Assembly: GCF_900217235.1 (NCBI RefSeq)
Contig: NZ_LT907975.1
Span: 2,393,001-2,457,000, forward strand
Length of the DNA stretch: 64,000 nt
DNA from: Pseudodesulfovibrio profundus
GTDB taxonomy: Bacteria; Desulfobacterota; Desulfovibrionia; Desulfovibrionales; Desulfovibrionaceae
Reading direction: 5' to 3'
Shown: positions 6,793 to 14,488 of the stretch, piece after piece
Layout of the letters: the number at the start of each line of letters is the position of its first letter
How positions within the stretch are numbered: the stretch's first letter is position 1
Notes under the pieces: model-generated
The model's input: only the letters and a program-made list of their open reading frames with translations
Told to the model about the DNA's origin: nothing
Database searches by the model: none
Program-made: the position numbers and the translations under genes

Positions 6793-9210
6793 GTGCCCGA
6801 TTTCAGATCCGTATTGCGTGACGATAAAGTGTATTTTTTCGATGGCGGTTATGGAACGCTGCTGCAGAGCAGAGGACTGCCCGCCGGACTTTCCCCGGAA
6901 TTGTGGGGACTCAAGGAACCGGATGTCATTCGCGGCGTGCATCAGGATTACATCGATGCAGGAGCCAATGTTCTGACTACCAACACATTCGGCGGCTCCC
7001 GTCCGAAGCTGGGCATGGATGCGGATCCATATGAGTTGAACAAGGCCATGACTGAAATCGCACGGCAGGTCGCTGGCGACAATGCATTCGTTGCCGCCTC
7101 CATTGGGCCCACCGGACACTTTGTCGAACCCCTTGGTGATCTGACGTTTCGAGAGCTGGTAGATATTTTCAAAGAGCAGATTCGCGGCTGTGTGGATGGC
7201 GGTGCCGATCTGATTTTGGGTGAAACTCATTTCGATCTGGCCGAGGCCAAGGCTGTGGTGGTCGCGGCACGGCAGGTTTGTGATCTGCCCGTTGCGCTCT
7301 CCATGACCTTTGAGGGCGACGCGTCCCTTACAGGCACTACGCCGCAGACCTTTGTCGACACCATGCAGAATATGGGCGTCGAGCTGATCGGTACGAACTG
7401 TTCGGCTGGCCCTGAGCAGATGCAGAATATCCTGCGTTCCTGGGCGCCCCGTTTGGAAACCCCGGTTTTTGCCGAAGCCAACGCCGGTCTGCCTGAGCTG
7501 GACGATGACGGCAACACCCGATTCCGTTTGCCGCCCGAGCCTTTTGCCGAGCAGGCCGCCGCGTTCGTTGATCTGGGTGCCAAATTCATTGGCGGTTGCT
7601 GTGGCACCACCCCCGACCACATTCGTGCCTTGCGCGCCAAGGTCGGTGACAAAACATGGCAACGCCCGGAAAAAACCGACGACGCCCAACTGGTTCTGAC
7701 ATCGCGTGCCGTTTCGGTTCCCATCGGTTTTAACCATCCTGGCGTGATCATCGGCGAGCGCATCAATCCGACCGGGAAAAAACAACTGACAGCCGAGTTG
7801 CAGGATGGTGCTTTCACCGAAGCTCTGCGTTTCGCCTCTGAGCAGATAGACCTCGGAGCACCCGTGCTGGATGTCAACGTCGGTGCGCCGATGGTTGACG
7901 AAGTCGCTCTCCTGCCGGAACTGACCAAAACGCTGATCAGTCGTTTTTCTACCCCTCTTTCAATTGATTCCAATGATCCCAAGGCTGTTGAAGCGGGACT
8001 GTGGGTGTACCCCGGTTCGCCGCTGGTTAACTCCATTTCCGGTGAGTCCGGCAAGATGGAGGAGCTTGGCCCGCTGTGTAAGCAGTTCGGTGCACCGTTT
8101 ATCCTGCTGCCCATCGTCGGTAACAAGCTGCCTGTGACCGCAGCCGAGCGGTTGACGGTTATTGAAGGGTTGCTGCAACAGGCGTATGACCTCGGAATTC
8201 CCAAACGGTTGATCATGGTTGATGCTTTGGCTCTGACAGTGTCATCCAAGCCCGAAGCGGCACGCCATGCCTTGGATGTCATGCGCCACTGTCGCGATGA
8301 GTGGGGTCTGCCCACTACCATCGGCCTGTCCAATATCTCTTTTGGTCTGCCTGCCCGAGAACTGCTGAACTCCACCTTCCTGTCGCTTTCCATGGCATCG
8401 GGACTGTGTTCATTTATTGCCAATCCCAACTCCGCCCGTTTGCAGGAATCACTGCATGCCACCGAAGTGCTGCTCAACCGCGATCCGCAGGCGGAACGGT
8501 ATATCGAGAAGTTCTCCGATTGGACCGGCGGCTCTCAGGGAGGAGCAGCGCCGTCTACCGGTAAGACTGCTAACTCCACGGACAGCAATCTTCCTCCGGT
8601 TCAGGCTGCGGTCATCAAAGGTGACAAGGATTCCATTGTCGCTCTGGTAGAAAAGGAGCTTGATGCTGGCAAGGCGGCCATGAGCATCGTCAATGATCTG
8701 CTCATTCCCGGCATTCTTGCCGTGGGCGACAAGTACGAGAAAAAGGAATACTTCCTGCCGCAGTTGCTCCAGTCCGCTGAAACCATGCAGACGGCATTTG
8801 CCCGTTTGAAGCCGCTGTTGGAAGAGGACGAATCTGCCGGAGAAAAGCCGGTAGTCATCATGGCCACAGTGGAAGGCGATATCCACGACATCGGCAAGAA
8901 TATTGTCTGTCTGATGCTCAAGAACTACGGCTTCGAGGTGGTGGATCTGGGCAAGGACGTCAAGGCCGAAACCATTGTCGACGCCGCTCAGGAGCACAAG
9001 GCGTCCATCATCGGGCTGTCGGCCCTCATGACCACGACCATGGTCCGCATGGAAGATACCATCAAGCTGGTGGGTGAGCGCGGTCTCGACACCAAGGTGA
9101 TCATCGGCGGTGCGGTTGTTACGGAAAAATTCTGTAACGCCATTGGCGCTGACGGGTGGTCCACTGATGCCATCGATGCAGTGAAGCTTGCACAGCGGTT
9201 GACCCAGTAA
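6793..9210 (+). CDS. metH: Cobalamin-dependent methionine synthase lacking the reactivation domain
   Basis: An 805-residue MetH that transfers methyl from methyltetrahydrofolate through cobalamin to homocysteine. Domains in order: homocysteine-binding barrel at 1-300 with zinc ligands in GTNCSAG (about 203) and GGCCGTT (about 268); pterin barrel from about 318 (IIGERINPTGKK); helical B12 cap at about 610-690; Rossmann B12 domain with the ligand motif EGDIHDIGKN near 693-702. It then stops, so the ~330-residue AdoMet reactivation domain of E. coli MetH (1227 aa) is absent. GTG start at 6793 with CAGGAG upstream; no in-frame ATG fits as well. It is monocistronic, with a terminator at 9233. The corrinoid must be reactivated by another protein. 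Confidence 0.95.
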   Translation: MPDFRSVLRDDKVYFFDGGYGTLLQSRGLPAGLSPELWGLKEPDVIRGVHQDYIDAGANVLTTNTFGGSRPKLGMDADPYELNKAMTEIARQVAGDNAFVAASIGPTGHFVEPLGDLTFRELVDIFKEQIRGCVDGGADLILGETHFDLAEAKAVVVAARQVCDLPVALSMTFEGDASLTGTTPQTFVDTMQNMGVELIGTNCSAGPEQMQNILRSWAPRLETPVFAEANAGLPELDDDGNTRFRLPPEPFAEQAAAFVDLGAKFIGGCCGTTPDHIRALRAKVGDKTWQRPEKTDDAQLVLTSRAVSVPIGFNHPGVIIGERINPTGKKQLTAELQDGAFTEALRFASEQIDLGAPVLDVNVGAPMVDEVALLPELTKTLISRFSTPLSIDSNDPKAVEAGLWVYPGSPLVNSISGESGKMEELGPLCKQFGAPFILLPIVGNKLPVTAAERLTVIEGLLQQAYDLGIPKRLIMVDALALTVSSKPEAARHALDVMRHCRDEWGLPTTIGLSNISFGLPARELLNSTFLSLSMASGLCSFIANPNSARLQESLHATEVLLNRDPQAERYIEKFSDWTGGSQGGAAPSTGKTANSTDSNLPPVQAAVIKGDKDSIVALVEKELDAGKAAMSIVNDLLIPGILAVGDKYEKKEYFLPQLLQSAETMQTAFARLKPLLEEDESAGEKPVVIMATVEGDIHDIGKNIVCLMLKNYGFEVVDLGKDVKAETIVDAAQEHKASIIGLSALMTTTMVRMEDTIKLVGERGLDTKVIIGGAVVTEKFCNAIGADGWSTDAIDAVKLAQRLTQ

Positions 9211-9232
9211 CGGTTTTCACAATGAATCATTC

Positions 9233-9262
9233 AAAGGCCGCCTCTTGAGGTGGCCTTTTTTT
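9233..9262 (+). terminator. Intrinsic terminator after metH
   Basis: AAAGGCCGCCTC pairs with GAGGTGGCCTTT (one G-T wobble) and is followed by an uninterrupted T7. It lies 23 bases after the metH stop and before the convergent ogt gene. Confidence 0.85.
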
Positions 9263-9338
9263 GTGGCGAGTAATTTTCAGGAATGAGCGCAGAGGCTAAG
9301 TGGCAGAAGGGCGGAGGCTCTTGCGTCAGGGGCTTGCG

Positions 9339-9796
9339 TTACAGGAGAGCGCCTTCCAGTCGGAGCAGGTACTGTTTCATTTTCAGGCCGTCTTTTGCGC
9401 TGAATCCGACCAGTTTCCCATTGGAGCCGAGTACTCTGTGGCAGGGGTAAATGATCGGAAACGGATTGGTTGCCATGACACGCCCCACAGCTTGTGCTCC
9501 GCCCGAGGAGCCGATGTCGGCAGCCAGTTCGCCGTAAGTTCTGGTTGCCCCTTGGGGAATGGCTTTTGTGGCGTCCAAGGTGACCCGTTGGAAGTCGGTG
9601 AGATCGGTCATGTGGAGGGGAAGGTCCGGCCATTGTGGTCGCTGGCCGTTTATGTATCGCTCCAAAGCGGATTCGATTTCTTTCGCATGGGCGGAAAACG
9701 ATACGCTCTGTTCATCGGCATCGGCGAAGCGGGGGCTGATGGACGTGATCTCGTCGTCACACCAGTGTAAATCCAGCGCAAGAGGCAAGACCACAA
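9339..9796 (-). CDS. ogt: Methylated-DNA--protein-cysteine methyltransferase, 5' end displaced by an IS
   Basis: About 151 residues of an Ogt/AGT protein, which removes alkyl groups from O6-alkylguanine by transfer to its own cysteine. The active-site motif PCHRV is at about residues 115-119, preceded by the helix-turn-helix region (ATRTYGELA, AVGRVMATNPF). The only start now available is a GTG at 9792-9794, two bases from the inverted repeat of an IS1595-type element, with no ribosome-binding site of its own. The family's usual few N-terminal residues seem to lie on the far side of the element (10506-10544). The body is intact; expression is doubtful and would depend on the element. Confidence 0.85.
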
Positions 9797-10505
9797 GGGG
9801 CTGTACCAGATAACTAGCCCATATGTCTTCTAACCCACTGTTTCAGTTGTTTAAACTGGCTTCGCGGATTGCTGTTATTAAAACGCCACTCGCATTCCTT
9901 TAAAAACAGAGAAAAATGCTTGGTTGGAATGCCGTTGAATTTCCTCATATGGCGTTTGGCCTGGTTCCAAAAATTCTCGATTCCATTGATGTGGTTGTGG
10001 CTATCTGCAAACAGCTTCGAGTGGTTGATTCGGAAGTGTTTGAACGCTGACACATCAAGGACATTGTAGCCATACCAGCAGTCCGAGTAAACCACACTGT
10101 CTGGCTGGATTCTTTCCTGAATAATGGGAAGCAAGGTTTTACCTTTCGCATCAGGAATCACCTGTGTATAGACCTTCCCGCCCCTTTTAAGGATTCCAAA
10201 AACAGGAACCTTACCAGCCGCCCCACGTCCTCTTTTGCCCTTTCGCTTGCCACCGAAGTAGCTCTCATCGACCTCAAATTCGCCAAAATCCATCCCTTCA
10301 CAGGACTCTTCTACCGCTATGATTTCCCGGAGCCGGTGAAAGTAATAGGCGGCTGTTTTGACGTTCACACCAACCAGATCGGCAGCGCAACGAGCTGTCG
10401 TGCCAGCCACAAAATGTTCGATTAAACGAAGCTGCTTGTCCTTGCTCAAACGACTTTTTCGCATTGCCATACCGATAACCCAAAGGAGTTATCTGGTACA
10501 GCCCC
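9797..10505 (-). mobile_element. IS1595-family (IS1016-like) insertion sequence, complete
   Basis: A 709-base element bounded by perfect 19-base inverted repeats: 9797-9815 begins GGGGCTGTACC and 10487-10505 is its exact complement. It holds one transposase gene. Size, GGGGCTGT-type ends and transposase match the IS1016 group. I see no 8-base target duplication: the left flank is GACCACAA and the right flank TATTAAAA. One side may therefore have been altered since insertion. Confidence 0.9.
9814..10470 (-). CDS. IS1595-family transposase
   Basis: A 218-residue DDE-type transposase of the IS1016/IS1595 class. The N-terminal helix-turn-helix (about 10-45, TTARCAADLVGVN) is followed by the DDE fold. 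Candidate catalytic acids are in FEVDESYFGGK (about 68), VYSDCWYGYN (about 129) and NGIENFWNQAK (about 163). The basic GGKRKGKRGRG segment is typical of the family. The stop lies inside the left inverted repeat, and the start ATG is 17 bases inside the right one. No internal stops, so the element may be active. Confidence 0.93.
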   Translation of the reverse strand: MAMRKSRLSKDKQLRLIEHFVAGTTARCAADLVGVNVKTAAYYFHRLREIIAVEESCEGMDFGEFEVDESYFGGKRKGKRGRGAAGKVPVFGILKRGGKVYTQVIPDAKGKTLLPIIQERIQPDSVVYSDCWYGYNVLDVSAFKHFRINHSKLFADSHNHINGIENFWNQAKRHMRKFNGIPTKHFSLFLKECEWRFNNSNPRSQFKQLKQWVRRHMG

Positions 10506-10544
10506 TATTAAAATTTGTGGGATAGCTCTTTCAGTACGTCGCAT
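10506..10544 (-). pseudogene. ogt: Probable detached 5' end of ogt
   Basis: On the minus strand an ATG at 10542-10544 opens 13 codons (MRRTERAIPQILI) that run straight into the IS1595 right end with no stop. The ogt body resumes on the other side of the element. Bacterial Ogt proteins often begin with a similar short segment before the first strand, so this reads as the original start. The inference rests on position and length, since no target duplication is visible to confirm the join. Confidence 0.4.
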
Positions 10545-10631
10545 CTTTCTCTTTTCCCGCTTCATGTTAAAACGCCTTCGCCTGTTCCCTCAAAGGGACT
10601 GGCTCGGCGAGTTGCGTTCACAAGGAGAGAG

Positions 10632-10883
10632 ATGATTAAAAAGCGGATGGAGGAGATCTATACTCCCAATGTCTACAGCGTGTCTCCAGACACGCCAACC
10701 TCGGAAGCCCTTGCCACCATGCGGGACAGGAAGATCAGTTGTATCGTGATCGTGGATGGTGGGCAGCCAGCGGGTATTTTTACGGAACGGGATGTCATCC
10801 GGTGCGTTGCAACACAGGGACTCGGCTTTGCCGACAATCCGATCTCTGAGGTCTGCGCCTCCCCCCATCCTTTGGACCACTGA
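10632..10883 (+). pseudogene. CBS-domain protein gene truncated by an IS3-family element
   Basis: The ATG at 10632 follows a good AAGGAGAGA ribosome-binding site. The 83-residue product contains one complete CBS motif (SVSPDTPTSEALATM, then GIFTERDVIRCVA) and the first residues of a second (ISEVCASPHPL). It ends in two residues and a stop contributed by the IS3 element. CBS domains bind adenosine ligands and occur in pairs, so half the unit is missing. The remainder is not found on the other side of the element, where livM sequence appears instead. Probably non-functional. Confidence 0.75.
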
Positions 10884-10942
10884 TCGGTCATTTTAAGGTG
10901 GAGCCCGGCGTCCGAGTTTGTGCCTCCTTAGAGGCGGTTCGC

Positions 10943-11019
10943 CGTAGCCGTTGTGGAGCGTAGCCCGTCCCCGTAGGGGCGGCCCGAAGGGCCGAGGGCG
11001 GAGCGGAGCAACGGCTACG
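10943..11019. repeat. Nested GC-rich palindrome inside the IS3 element
   Basis: CGTAGCCGTTG (10943-10953) and CAACGGCTACG (11009-11019) are perfect 11-base inverted repeats. They enclose further hairpins, including CCCC-GTA-GGGG and GGCCC-GAA-GGGCC. The structure lies between the end of orfB and the element's left end. It could act as a terminator against read-through or be a separate palindromic repeat carried by the element. Confidence 0.6.
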
Positions 11020-11026
11020 AGCCAAG

Positions 11027-11854
11027 TCAATGAACATTCAAGTTGCTTCTGTATACGGCAGCGGGAGTTCTTTTGTCCAACGACGAATGACCGCGCTCCT
11101 CGTTGTAATACCTAAAATAGCGCGTAAGCCCATGGTATAGCTCGATTCCATCACAGTACGCCCTAGGGTAAATATCCTCATATTTCACCGTCCACCACAG
11201 CCGCTCTATGAAGACATTGTCGATTGCGCGACCTTTGCCGTCCATGCTGATTGCAATTCCCTTGCTCTGCAAAACTCCGGTAAATTCACGACTCGTGAAC
11301 TGCGCTCCCTGGTCCGTGTTGAACACCTCCGGCGTAGAAATGCGCAAAGCCTTGTTGAGCGCCTCCACGCAGAAAGAACTATCCATCGAGTTCGATAGCT
11401 CCCAAGCCAGCACGAAGCGGCTCCACCAGTCTATCACTGCCACCAGGTACAGAAAGCCGCGCTGCATGGGGATGTAGGTGATGTCAGCGCTCCAGACTTG
11501 ATTTTTCCTCTCAATGGCAACTCCTTTCAGCAGATACGGAAACACGGGATGCTCCGGATTGGGGACACTCGTATGCGGCCCTGGAGTGATGGCTTGCAAG
11601 CCCATCAGTTGCATCAGTCGCTCAACTCGTTTGTGGTTGACTTGATGGCCTTGGGTCTTCAGCCAATCCGTCATGCGCGGCGAGCCGTAATCCGGCTGAC
11701 GCAGATACTGCTCGTCGATGAGACGCATCAAGGCTAAATTTTCATCGGATTCGGCTACAGGCTTGTAGTAAAATCCCGAACGGGAAATGCCTGCCAACTT
11801 GCATTGCCGCCGGATGGAATACTCCCGATCTGGTTTGATCCACTGGCGGCGCAC
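11027..11854 (-). CDS. IS3-family transposase OrfB (integrase domain)
   Basis: A 275-residue catalytic subunit with the retroviral-type integrase core. Catalytic acids are in WSADITYIPM, FNTDQGAQF and DNVFIERLWW. The N-terminal HTH_21-like segment is RRQCKLAGISRSGFYY. The nominal start is GTG at 11852-11854. The frame stays open upstream as far as the A7 run shared with orfA, so the natural product is probably an OrfAB fusion made by -1 frameshifting. No internal stops. Confidence 0.92.
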   Translation of the reverse strand: MRRQWIKPDREYSIRRQCKLAGISRSGFYYKPVAESDENLALMRLIDEQYLRQPDYGSPRMTDWLKTQGHQVNHKRVERLMQLMGLQAITPGPHTSVPNPEHPVFPYLLKGVAIERKNQVWSADITYIPMQRGFLYLVAVIDWWSRFVLAWELSNSMDSSFCVEALNKALRISTPEVFNTDQGAQFTSREFTGVLQSKGIAISMDGKGRAIDNVFIERLWWTVKYEDIYPRAYCDGIELYHGLTRYFRYYNEERGHSSLDKRTPAAVYRSNLNVH

Positions 11855-11868
11855 CTCAAGCGGCAGGC

Positions 11869-12147
11869 TTACAACTTTTTTTCAAGCCACTTGATGTCCA
11901 TCTTGAGCCGACCGATCTCCTCAAATAACGGTGCGGTTATCTCCTCCTGGCTTTTGGCTTTCTTGCCACTGGAAAAGATGTCATCGACATTCTCAAGGAG
12001 CTGCCGCTTCCACGTGGAAATCTGATTGGGGTGCACTTTGTACTCCGCAGCCAGTTGCGCAAGCGTCTTCACGCCACGAATCGCCTCAAGTGCGACCTTG
12101 GCCTTAAACTTGTCCGAATGTTTCCGTCTTTTGCTGCTCTTTGTCAT
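11869..12147 (-). CDS. IS3-family transposase OrfA (helix-turn-helix)
   Basis: A 92-residue DNA-binding protein. The HTH lies at about residues 12-50 (KAKVALEAIRGVKTLAQLA, then VHPNQISTWKRQ) and a C-terminal leucine-zipper-like helix follows. It ends shortly after a run of seven A followed by G (complement of 11876-11882), a classic slippery site. Shifting -1 there enters the open orfB frame. This is the standard IS3-family arrangement. Confidence 0.9.
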   Translation of the reverse strand: MTKSSKRRKHSDKFKAKVALEAIRGVKTLAQLAAEYKVHPNQISTWKRQLLENVDDIFSSGKKAKSQEEITAPLFEEIGRLKMDIKWLEKKL

Positions 12148-12199
12148 GCGTCCTTCCTTATCGGTTTAAGGACGCAGATTCCACCTTAACCAGTGGTCC

Positions 12200-12497
12200 G
12201 AATTTCGGGGGAAAGCGCATTAATACATTGCTTGGGCCCATGCTGGGTGCCGGATTCATGCTCTACTTCGAGAATGTCATCCAGGGCGTTATTGGACCCC
12301 AGTGGAAGCTGGTTCTTGGTTCAGTCTTCGTCTTGGTCGTCATCTTCCTGCCCGGTGGATTCATCGATCTGTATCGACGCATCAGGCAACAGATGGGGCA
12401 GCCGGCCGCGCGCAGGGACAATGTTCCCGACGCACCGGGCTCATTGCTGGATGAGCGGGAAGGCAAGTACGCCTCCTTCACCGAAGGAGGAGAATAG
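12200..12497 (+). pseudogene. livM: Branched-chain amino-acid ABC permease, C-terminal remnant
   Basis: The reading frame enters from the IS3 end without a start of its own. It encodes about 98 residues matching the end of LivM-type permeases: GPMLGAGFMLYFENV, then a membrane segment (LVLGSVFVLVVIFLPGG) and a charged tail. The first ~250 residues of a normal LivM are missing. It is followed after two bases by livG, the usual order. The 5' part, and presumably livH and the binding-protein gene, were removed by the rearrangement at the IS3 element. Non-functional as a permease. Confidence 0.8.
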
Positions 12498-12499
12498 CC

Positions 12500-13297
12500 A
12501 TGGACAAGAAATACCTTTTGGAAGTGAACAATCTGAGCAAACGCTTCGGGGGATTGCAGGCACTGGACGACGTCAACCTCCAGATCGAGGAGGGCAGTAT
12601 TCACGCCATCATCGGTCCCAATGGAGCGGGCAAGTCCACGTTGCTCAACGCCCTGATCGGGCTCATCGAATCAGACCAGGGCACAGTCTGGTTCCAGGGG
12701 CGGCCCATCATTGGGGACAACCCCTATGACAAAGACAAGCTGCCTGTGATGAAGCCCCATGACATCATCCAGCTCGGTATCGCGCGAGTCTTTCAGACAC
12801 CGCAGATATTCCCGGCCATGTCGCTCATACACAATGTGGCGATTGCCGGACTTGCCAAGCGGGACGGGCATTTCTCGCCGCGTGCTCTTGAGGCCCTGGA
12901 CTCAGATCATCAGGTTATTGGAGAAGCCACCAACTATCTGCGACGGCTTGGTCTTGGAGAACAACTGCATGTCCAGGCGGAGCATCTGTCTCGTGGCGAC
13001 AAACGTCGGTTGGAGCTGGCGGTCTGCCTAGCTTCACACCCGCGCCTGCTCCTACTTGATGAACCCACGGCGGGAATGTCGCGCCACGATACCAACAAGA
13101 CCATCGACCTGCTCAAGGACATCCACAAAACCGGCATGACCAAAGTCGTCATCGAGCACGACATGCATGTGGTTTTCAGTTTGGCAGATCGCATCAGTGT
13201 ACTGGCGCAGGGCAAGATCATTGCCAGCGGCAAGCCCGAGGAAGTTCGGGCAGACCCACGCGTCAAGGAAGCCTACCTGGGAGGAGGACACGCATGA
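12500..13297 (+). CDS. livG: Branched-chain amino-acid ABC transporter ATPase LivG
   Basis: A 265-residue ATPase of the LivG group. It has the Walker A motif GPNGAGKST (about 36-44), a signature motif in the variant form LSRGD (normally LSGGQ or LSYGQ), the Walker B motif LLLLDEPTAGMS and an H-loop EHDMH. It follows the livM remnant by two bases and overlaps livF by ATGA (13294-13297). In an intact locus it powers uptake of branched-chain amino acids or related amides. Here its permease partners are broken or missing, so it may be unused or poorly expressed. The reading frame itself is intact. Confidence 0.88.
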   Translation: MDKKYLLEVNNLSKRFGGLQALDDVNLQIEEGSIHAIIGPNGAGKSTLLNALIGLIESDQGTVWFQGRPIIGDNPYDKDKLPVMKPHDIIQLGIARVFQTPQIFPAMSLIHNVAIAGLAKRDGHFSPRALEALDSDHQVIGEATNYLRRLGLGEQLHVQAEHLSRGDKRRLELAVCLASHPRLLLLDEPTAGMSRHDTNKTIDLLKDIHKTGMTKVVIEHDMHVVFSLADRISVLAQGKIIASGKPEEVRADPRVKEAYLGGGHA

Positions 13298-14043
13298 GTA
13301 CCCAGCTTAAGGAAAAAGAAAGGGATACGACATTCAAGGATGCGTTTTTGTCATGCCGTGATCTGCACGCCTACTACGGTGAAAGTTATATTGTCCAAGG
13401 TGTATCCTTTGACATCAAGGAAAGCGAGGTTGTCGCACTCCTTGGGCGCAATGGAGCCGGCAAGACCTCAACGTTGCGAACCATTGCCAGGGCACGAGAC
13501 CCCGAATTGCATCAGGGTGAGATTTGGTTGGACGATCAGCCGCTCCACACCATGCCGACGTTCAAGGCGGCCCGTGCCGGAGTTCAACTCGTCCCCGAAG
13601 ACAGACGAATCATTCCGGGGATCAGTGTCGAAGAGAATCTGATCATTTCCCAGGTGGCCAAGCCCATCGGATGGCCTTTGGAACGTGTTTATGAGTCCTT
13701 CCCGAGGCTCGCAGAGCGGCGCAAGCAGGATGCGGCCACTTTATCTGGAGGAGAGCAGCAAATGCTCGCCGTTGCCAGAGCTGTGGCCCGTGACCTCAAG
13801 CTCCTGTTGCTCGATGAACCTTATGAGGGACTCGCTCCGCAGATCGTTCGGGAAATCGAGGATATCGTCAACAAGATCAAGGAAATGGGAATCACGACAA
13901 TCATAGTCGAGCAAAATGCTGTTGCAGCACTGCAACTGGCTGACTCGGCCATCATCCTCGATATGGGTGAAGTCGTGTTTCAGGGAACGGCCCAAGAGGT
14001 CCTGGACAATGAAGAGTTGCGAGACACCTATCTGGCAATCTGA
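13294..14043 (+). CDS. livF: Branched-chain amino-acid ABC transporter ATPase LivF
   Basis: A 249-residue second ATPase of the Liv system. Walker A is GRNGAGKTS (about 51-59), the signature LSGGEQQ, and Walker B LLLLDEPYEGLAPQ. The last motif, with Gly-Leu-Ala-Pro, is characteristic of LivF rather than LivG. Its ATG overlaps the livG stop. About 25 extra N-terminal charged residues precede the ATPase fold. No permease or binding protein survives nearby, so function depends on subunits encoded elsewhere. Confidence 0.88.
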   Translation: MSTQLKEKERDTTFKDAFLSCRDLHAYYGESYIVQGVSFDIKESEVVALLGRNGAGKTSTLRTIARARDPELHQGEIWLDDQPLHTMPTFKAARAGVQLVPEDRRIIPGISVEENLIISQVAKPIGWPLERVYESFPRLAERRKQDAATLSGGEQQMLAVARAVARDLKLLLLDEPYEGLAPQIVREIEDIVNKIKEMGITTIIVEQNAVAALQLADSAIILDMGEVVFQGTAQEVLDNEELRDTYLAI

Positions 14044-14076
14044 TTAAGGTTCATACAAACAGAAGGAGATGGTGCA

Positions 14077-14304
14077 ATGACGGACAGGACAAAATTCGTC
14101 AAACTAGCCAACAAGCGGGTCAACGCCGCCATTAAAAGCATAAAAGAGGTCTCGGAGTTGTCAAATACCTCGAAGTACGAATACAGCAAGGAGGATGCAG
14201 ATAGAATTATTGAGCACCTGCAATCCGAAGTAGATGATTGCAGGAAGCGATTTGAAATCGCCCTCAATGTTGATGCTTGGGTTCAGTTTTCTCTGGATGA
14301 ATAA
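14077..14304 (+). CDS. Small helical protein, function unknown
   Basis: A 75-residue soluble protein (MTDRTKFVKLANKRVNAAI at the start) with a strong AAGGAG site 8 bases before the ATG. Composition (Lys/Glu/Asp-rich, no Cys or Pro) and pattern suggest two or three helices. I do not recognise the family. It lies 33 bases after livF but is lower in G+C than the liv genes. The following 700 bases carry mobile-element traces, so it could be part of an imported segment. A plausible real gene; role unknown. Confidence 0.6.
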   Translation: MTDRTKFVKLANKRVNAAIKSIKEVSELSNTSKYEYSKEDADRIIEHLQSEVDDCRKRFEIALNVDAWVQFSLDE

Positions 14305-14373
14305 AAGGGTGATGCTTTCTCAGGAAAACTTGAATGGCATTATGGAGGCCTTGAGAGTAATTAAATAGAGTCG

Positions 14374-14423
14374 AAAACGTACCACAAAACGTACCCCGAC
14401 AGTCGAAACGGGGTACGTTTTGT
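14374..14423. repeat. Triple AAAACGTACC repeat with 15-bp perfect hairpin
   Basis: The decamer AAAACGTACC occurs directly at 14374-14383 and 14386-14395 and inverted at 14412-14421. The second and third copies are the core of a perfect 15-base inverted repeat (14384-14398 with 14409-14423, 10-base loop). Spaced repeats of this kind occur as integrase arm sites or repressor operators at mobile-element ends. The hairpin might also terminate transcription from the upstream genes. Confidence 0.6.
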
Positions 14424-14488
14424 CTCCTTTGGACGCAGTTTAGGGTGCGCTATTTCAATAACTTACTGAAATCATTAGGCACAAAATC

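Larger units (their letters stand above)
10874..12199 (-). mobile_element. IS3-family insertion sequence (orfA/orfB) at a deletion junction
   Basis: An element of about 1.33 kb with overlapping orfA and orfB read leftwards. Outer repeats GGACCACTG (10874-10882) and CAGTGGTCC (12191-12199) are inverted. Inner blocks TAAGGTGGA and GCGTCC are also mirrored, but with different spacing on the two sides, so the exact ends are uncertain by about 10 bases. No 3-base target duplication is evident. The flanks are two different broken genes (CBS left, livM right), so the element marks a rearrangement rather than a simple insertion. Confidence 0.85.
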
